A DNA stretch of 5,615 nucleotides from Thermoproteota archaeon (GTDB taxonomy: Archaea; Thermoproteota; Thermoprotei_A; Sulfolobales; Desulfurococcaceae), in contig JAADCY010000161.1 in the NCBI GenBank assembly GCA_013154205.1, positions 1 to 5,615 of the forward strand, in the 5' to 3' direction. The notes under the pieces were generated by a model. It ran no database searches and had not been told where the DNA came from. It saw nothing but the letters and a program-made list of their open reading frames with translations. Made by a program: the position numbers and the translations under genes. Each line of letters begins with the position of its first letter. Positions within the stretch are counted from its first letter, which is position 1. Of this stretch, positions 5,169-5,615 are shown one piece after another.

Positions 5169-5219
5169 AACACTACTACTAGTCTAGGAGGAGTAGCAGT
5201 AGTGTTCGTGATTATTTTT
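5169..5219 (+). terminator. Strong hairpin followed by a T-rich stretch
   Basis: AACACTACT (5169-5177) pairs perfectly with AGTAGTGTT (5198-5206). After one mismatch, CTA (5179-5181) pairs with TAG (5194-5196), giving a stem of 9 plus 3 bp with a 12-nt loop. TTATTTTTG follows at 5212-5219. This resembles a hairpin terminator on the plus strand, though many crenarchaeal terminators need only the T-run. The stem has alternative registers because CTACT and AGTAG triplets repeat (5171-5180, 5192-5203), so a protein-binding inverted repeat before the metal transporter is the other option. Confidence 0.45.
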
Positions 5220-5288
5220 GAATAAAACATTATTTTGTGCAGTTGAACATAATAGTTTTTCAAGACCATATAGCCATACTAGCCCGAT

Positions 5289-5293
5289 GGTGT
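5289..5293 (+). promoter_or_regulatory. Ribosome binding site deciding the TTG start at 5300
   Basis: GGTGT lies 6-7 nt before TTG 5300, the same arrangement as before the ASCH gene (GGTGT) and the first gene (AGGTGT). An in-frame TAA at 5294-5296 leaves TTG 5300 as the only early start. Confidence 0.6.
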
Positions 5294-5299
5294 TAAGCA

Positions 5300-5615
5300 T
5301 TGAGCCAGATACGTTTTCCACGAAACGCTCTGTTCTTCCTCATTTTGTCGTTTATCCTATTATTCACGGTTTCATTAATGAGAATCATTGGCGGAATTTT
5401 ACTAGATAGCCCTGTATTAAATATTGAAGGATATCACGCATTCATAGATACAGTTATATCTTTCTTCATAGTTTTCACAATATTTATTGTTAGATCATCT
5501 TTGTCGGAGAAGTTTCCATATGGGCTGTATAAGCTAGAAGATCTTACTGCCATTATACTAAGCTTGATAATATTATTTACATTGTTTACAAGCATTGACG
5601 AAATCTTTCATAAAC
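5300..5615 (+). CDS. Cation diffusion facilitator metal transporter (N-terminal part, cut by window end)
   Basis: This is a membrane transporter of the CDF family, which exports Zn2+, Co2+, Cd2+, Fe2+ or similar ions in exchange for protons. The frame is open from TTG 5300 through the window end, 105 complete codons out of roughly 290-310 usual for the family. The start follows GGTGT and an in-frame TAA at 5294. The hydrophobic segments are about 10-35 (TM1), 45-65 (TM2) and 82-97 (TM3). TM2 carries EGYHAFIDTVIS, so H46 and D50 form the H-x3-D half of the transport metal site; many bacterial members have D-x3-D there, and H-x3-D is the pattern of zinc-preferring animal ZnT proteins. KFPYGLYKLEDL (71-82) is the conserved cytoplasmic loop before TM3 (typical F/Y-P-Y-G-x-x-K/R-L-E). 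TM4-6 and the cytoplasmic C-terminal domain lie outside the window. The metal is not certain. The upstream region has a hairpin but no clear metal-regulator site. Confidence 0.85.
   Translation, partial: MSQIRFPRNALFFLILSFILLFTVSLMRIIGGILLDSPVLNIEGYHAFIDTVISFFIVFTIFIVRSSLSEKFPYGLYKLEDLTAIILSLIILFTLFTSIDEIFHK

Noticed and set aside
5218..5409. 63-codon plus-strand frame overlapping the transporter start
   Set aside because: It is in a different frame from the CDF family motifs and lacks family features; the transporter frame from 5300 explains the region.

Overview
This window looks like chromosomal DNA of a hyperthermophilic or thermophilic crenarchaeon, most likely of the Desulfurococcales type. 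The support is an archaeal-type threonyl-tRNA synthetase with its own editing domain, archaeal GGTG-type ribosome binding sites, frequent TTG and GTG starts, TATA-like promoter elements, dense AGA/AGG and ATA codon use, and a candidate archaeal C/D box guide RNA. The organism assignment is inference from style, not from a marker gene.

Layout. At 1-143 there is AT-rich upstream DNA. At 144-578 (+) lies a small conserved-looking protein with SecB-like features, followed at 608-2452 (+) by full-length archaeal threonyl-tRNA synthetase; a TATA-like element overlaps the stop codon of the first gene. At 2505-3086 (+) there is an ASCH-domain protein with an extra C-terminal helical domain, and 25 bp later, at 3112-3264 (+), a 50-residue zinc ribbon protein. 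Directly behind it, at about 3271-3342, is a likely C/D box guide RNA. The remaining gap to 3660 carries a weak minus-strand small membrane ORF and, at 3616-3650, a tandem repeat and palindrome that look like an operator.

At 3665-4477 (+) a six-segment membrane protein overlaps at 4470-4910 (+) a helix-turn-helix regulator of Tfx / sigma-region-4 style. The two genes and the operator form a compact membrane protein plus regulator module. At 4911-5299 there is no certain gene: it holds a 13-bp tandem repeat that resembles a double TATA box, a short inverted repeat, a perfect Shine-Dalgarno sequence without a usable start (a possible gene remnant) and a strong hairpin with a T-rich tail. At 5300 to the window end (+) is the N-terminal part of a cation diffusion facilitator metal transporter.

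The first half is translation and RNA centred (synthetase, ASCH protein, zinc ribbon, guide RNA). The second half is membrane and regulation centred, and its codon choice looks different. The items most worth pursuing are the guide RNA, the operator in front of the membrane/HTH pair, and the possible split PH-like domain in the membrane protein. No mobile element, CRISPR array or tRNA gene was seen.
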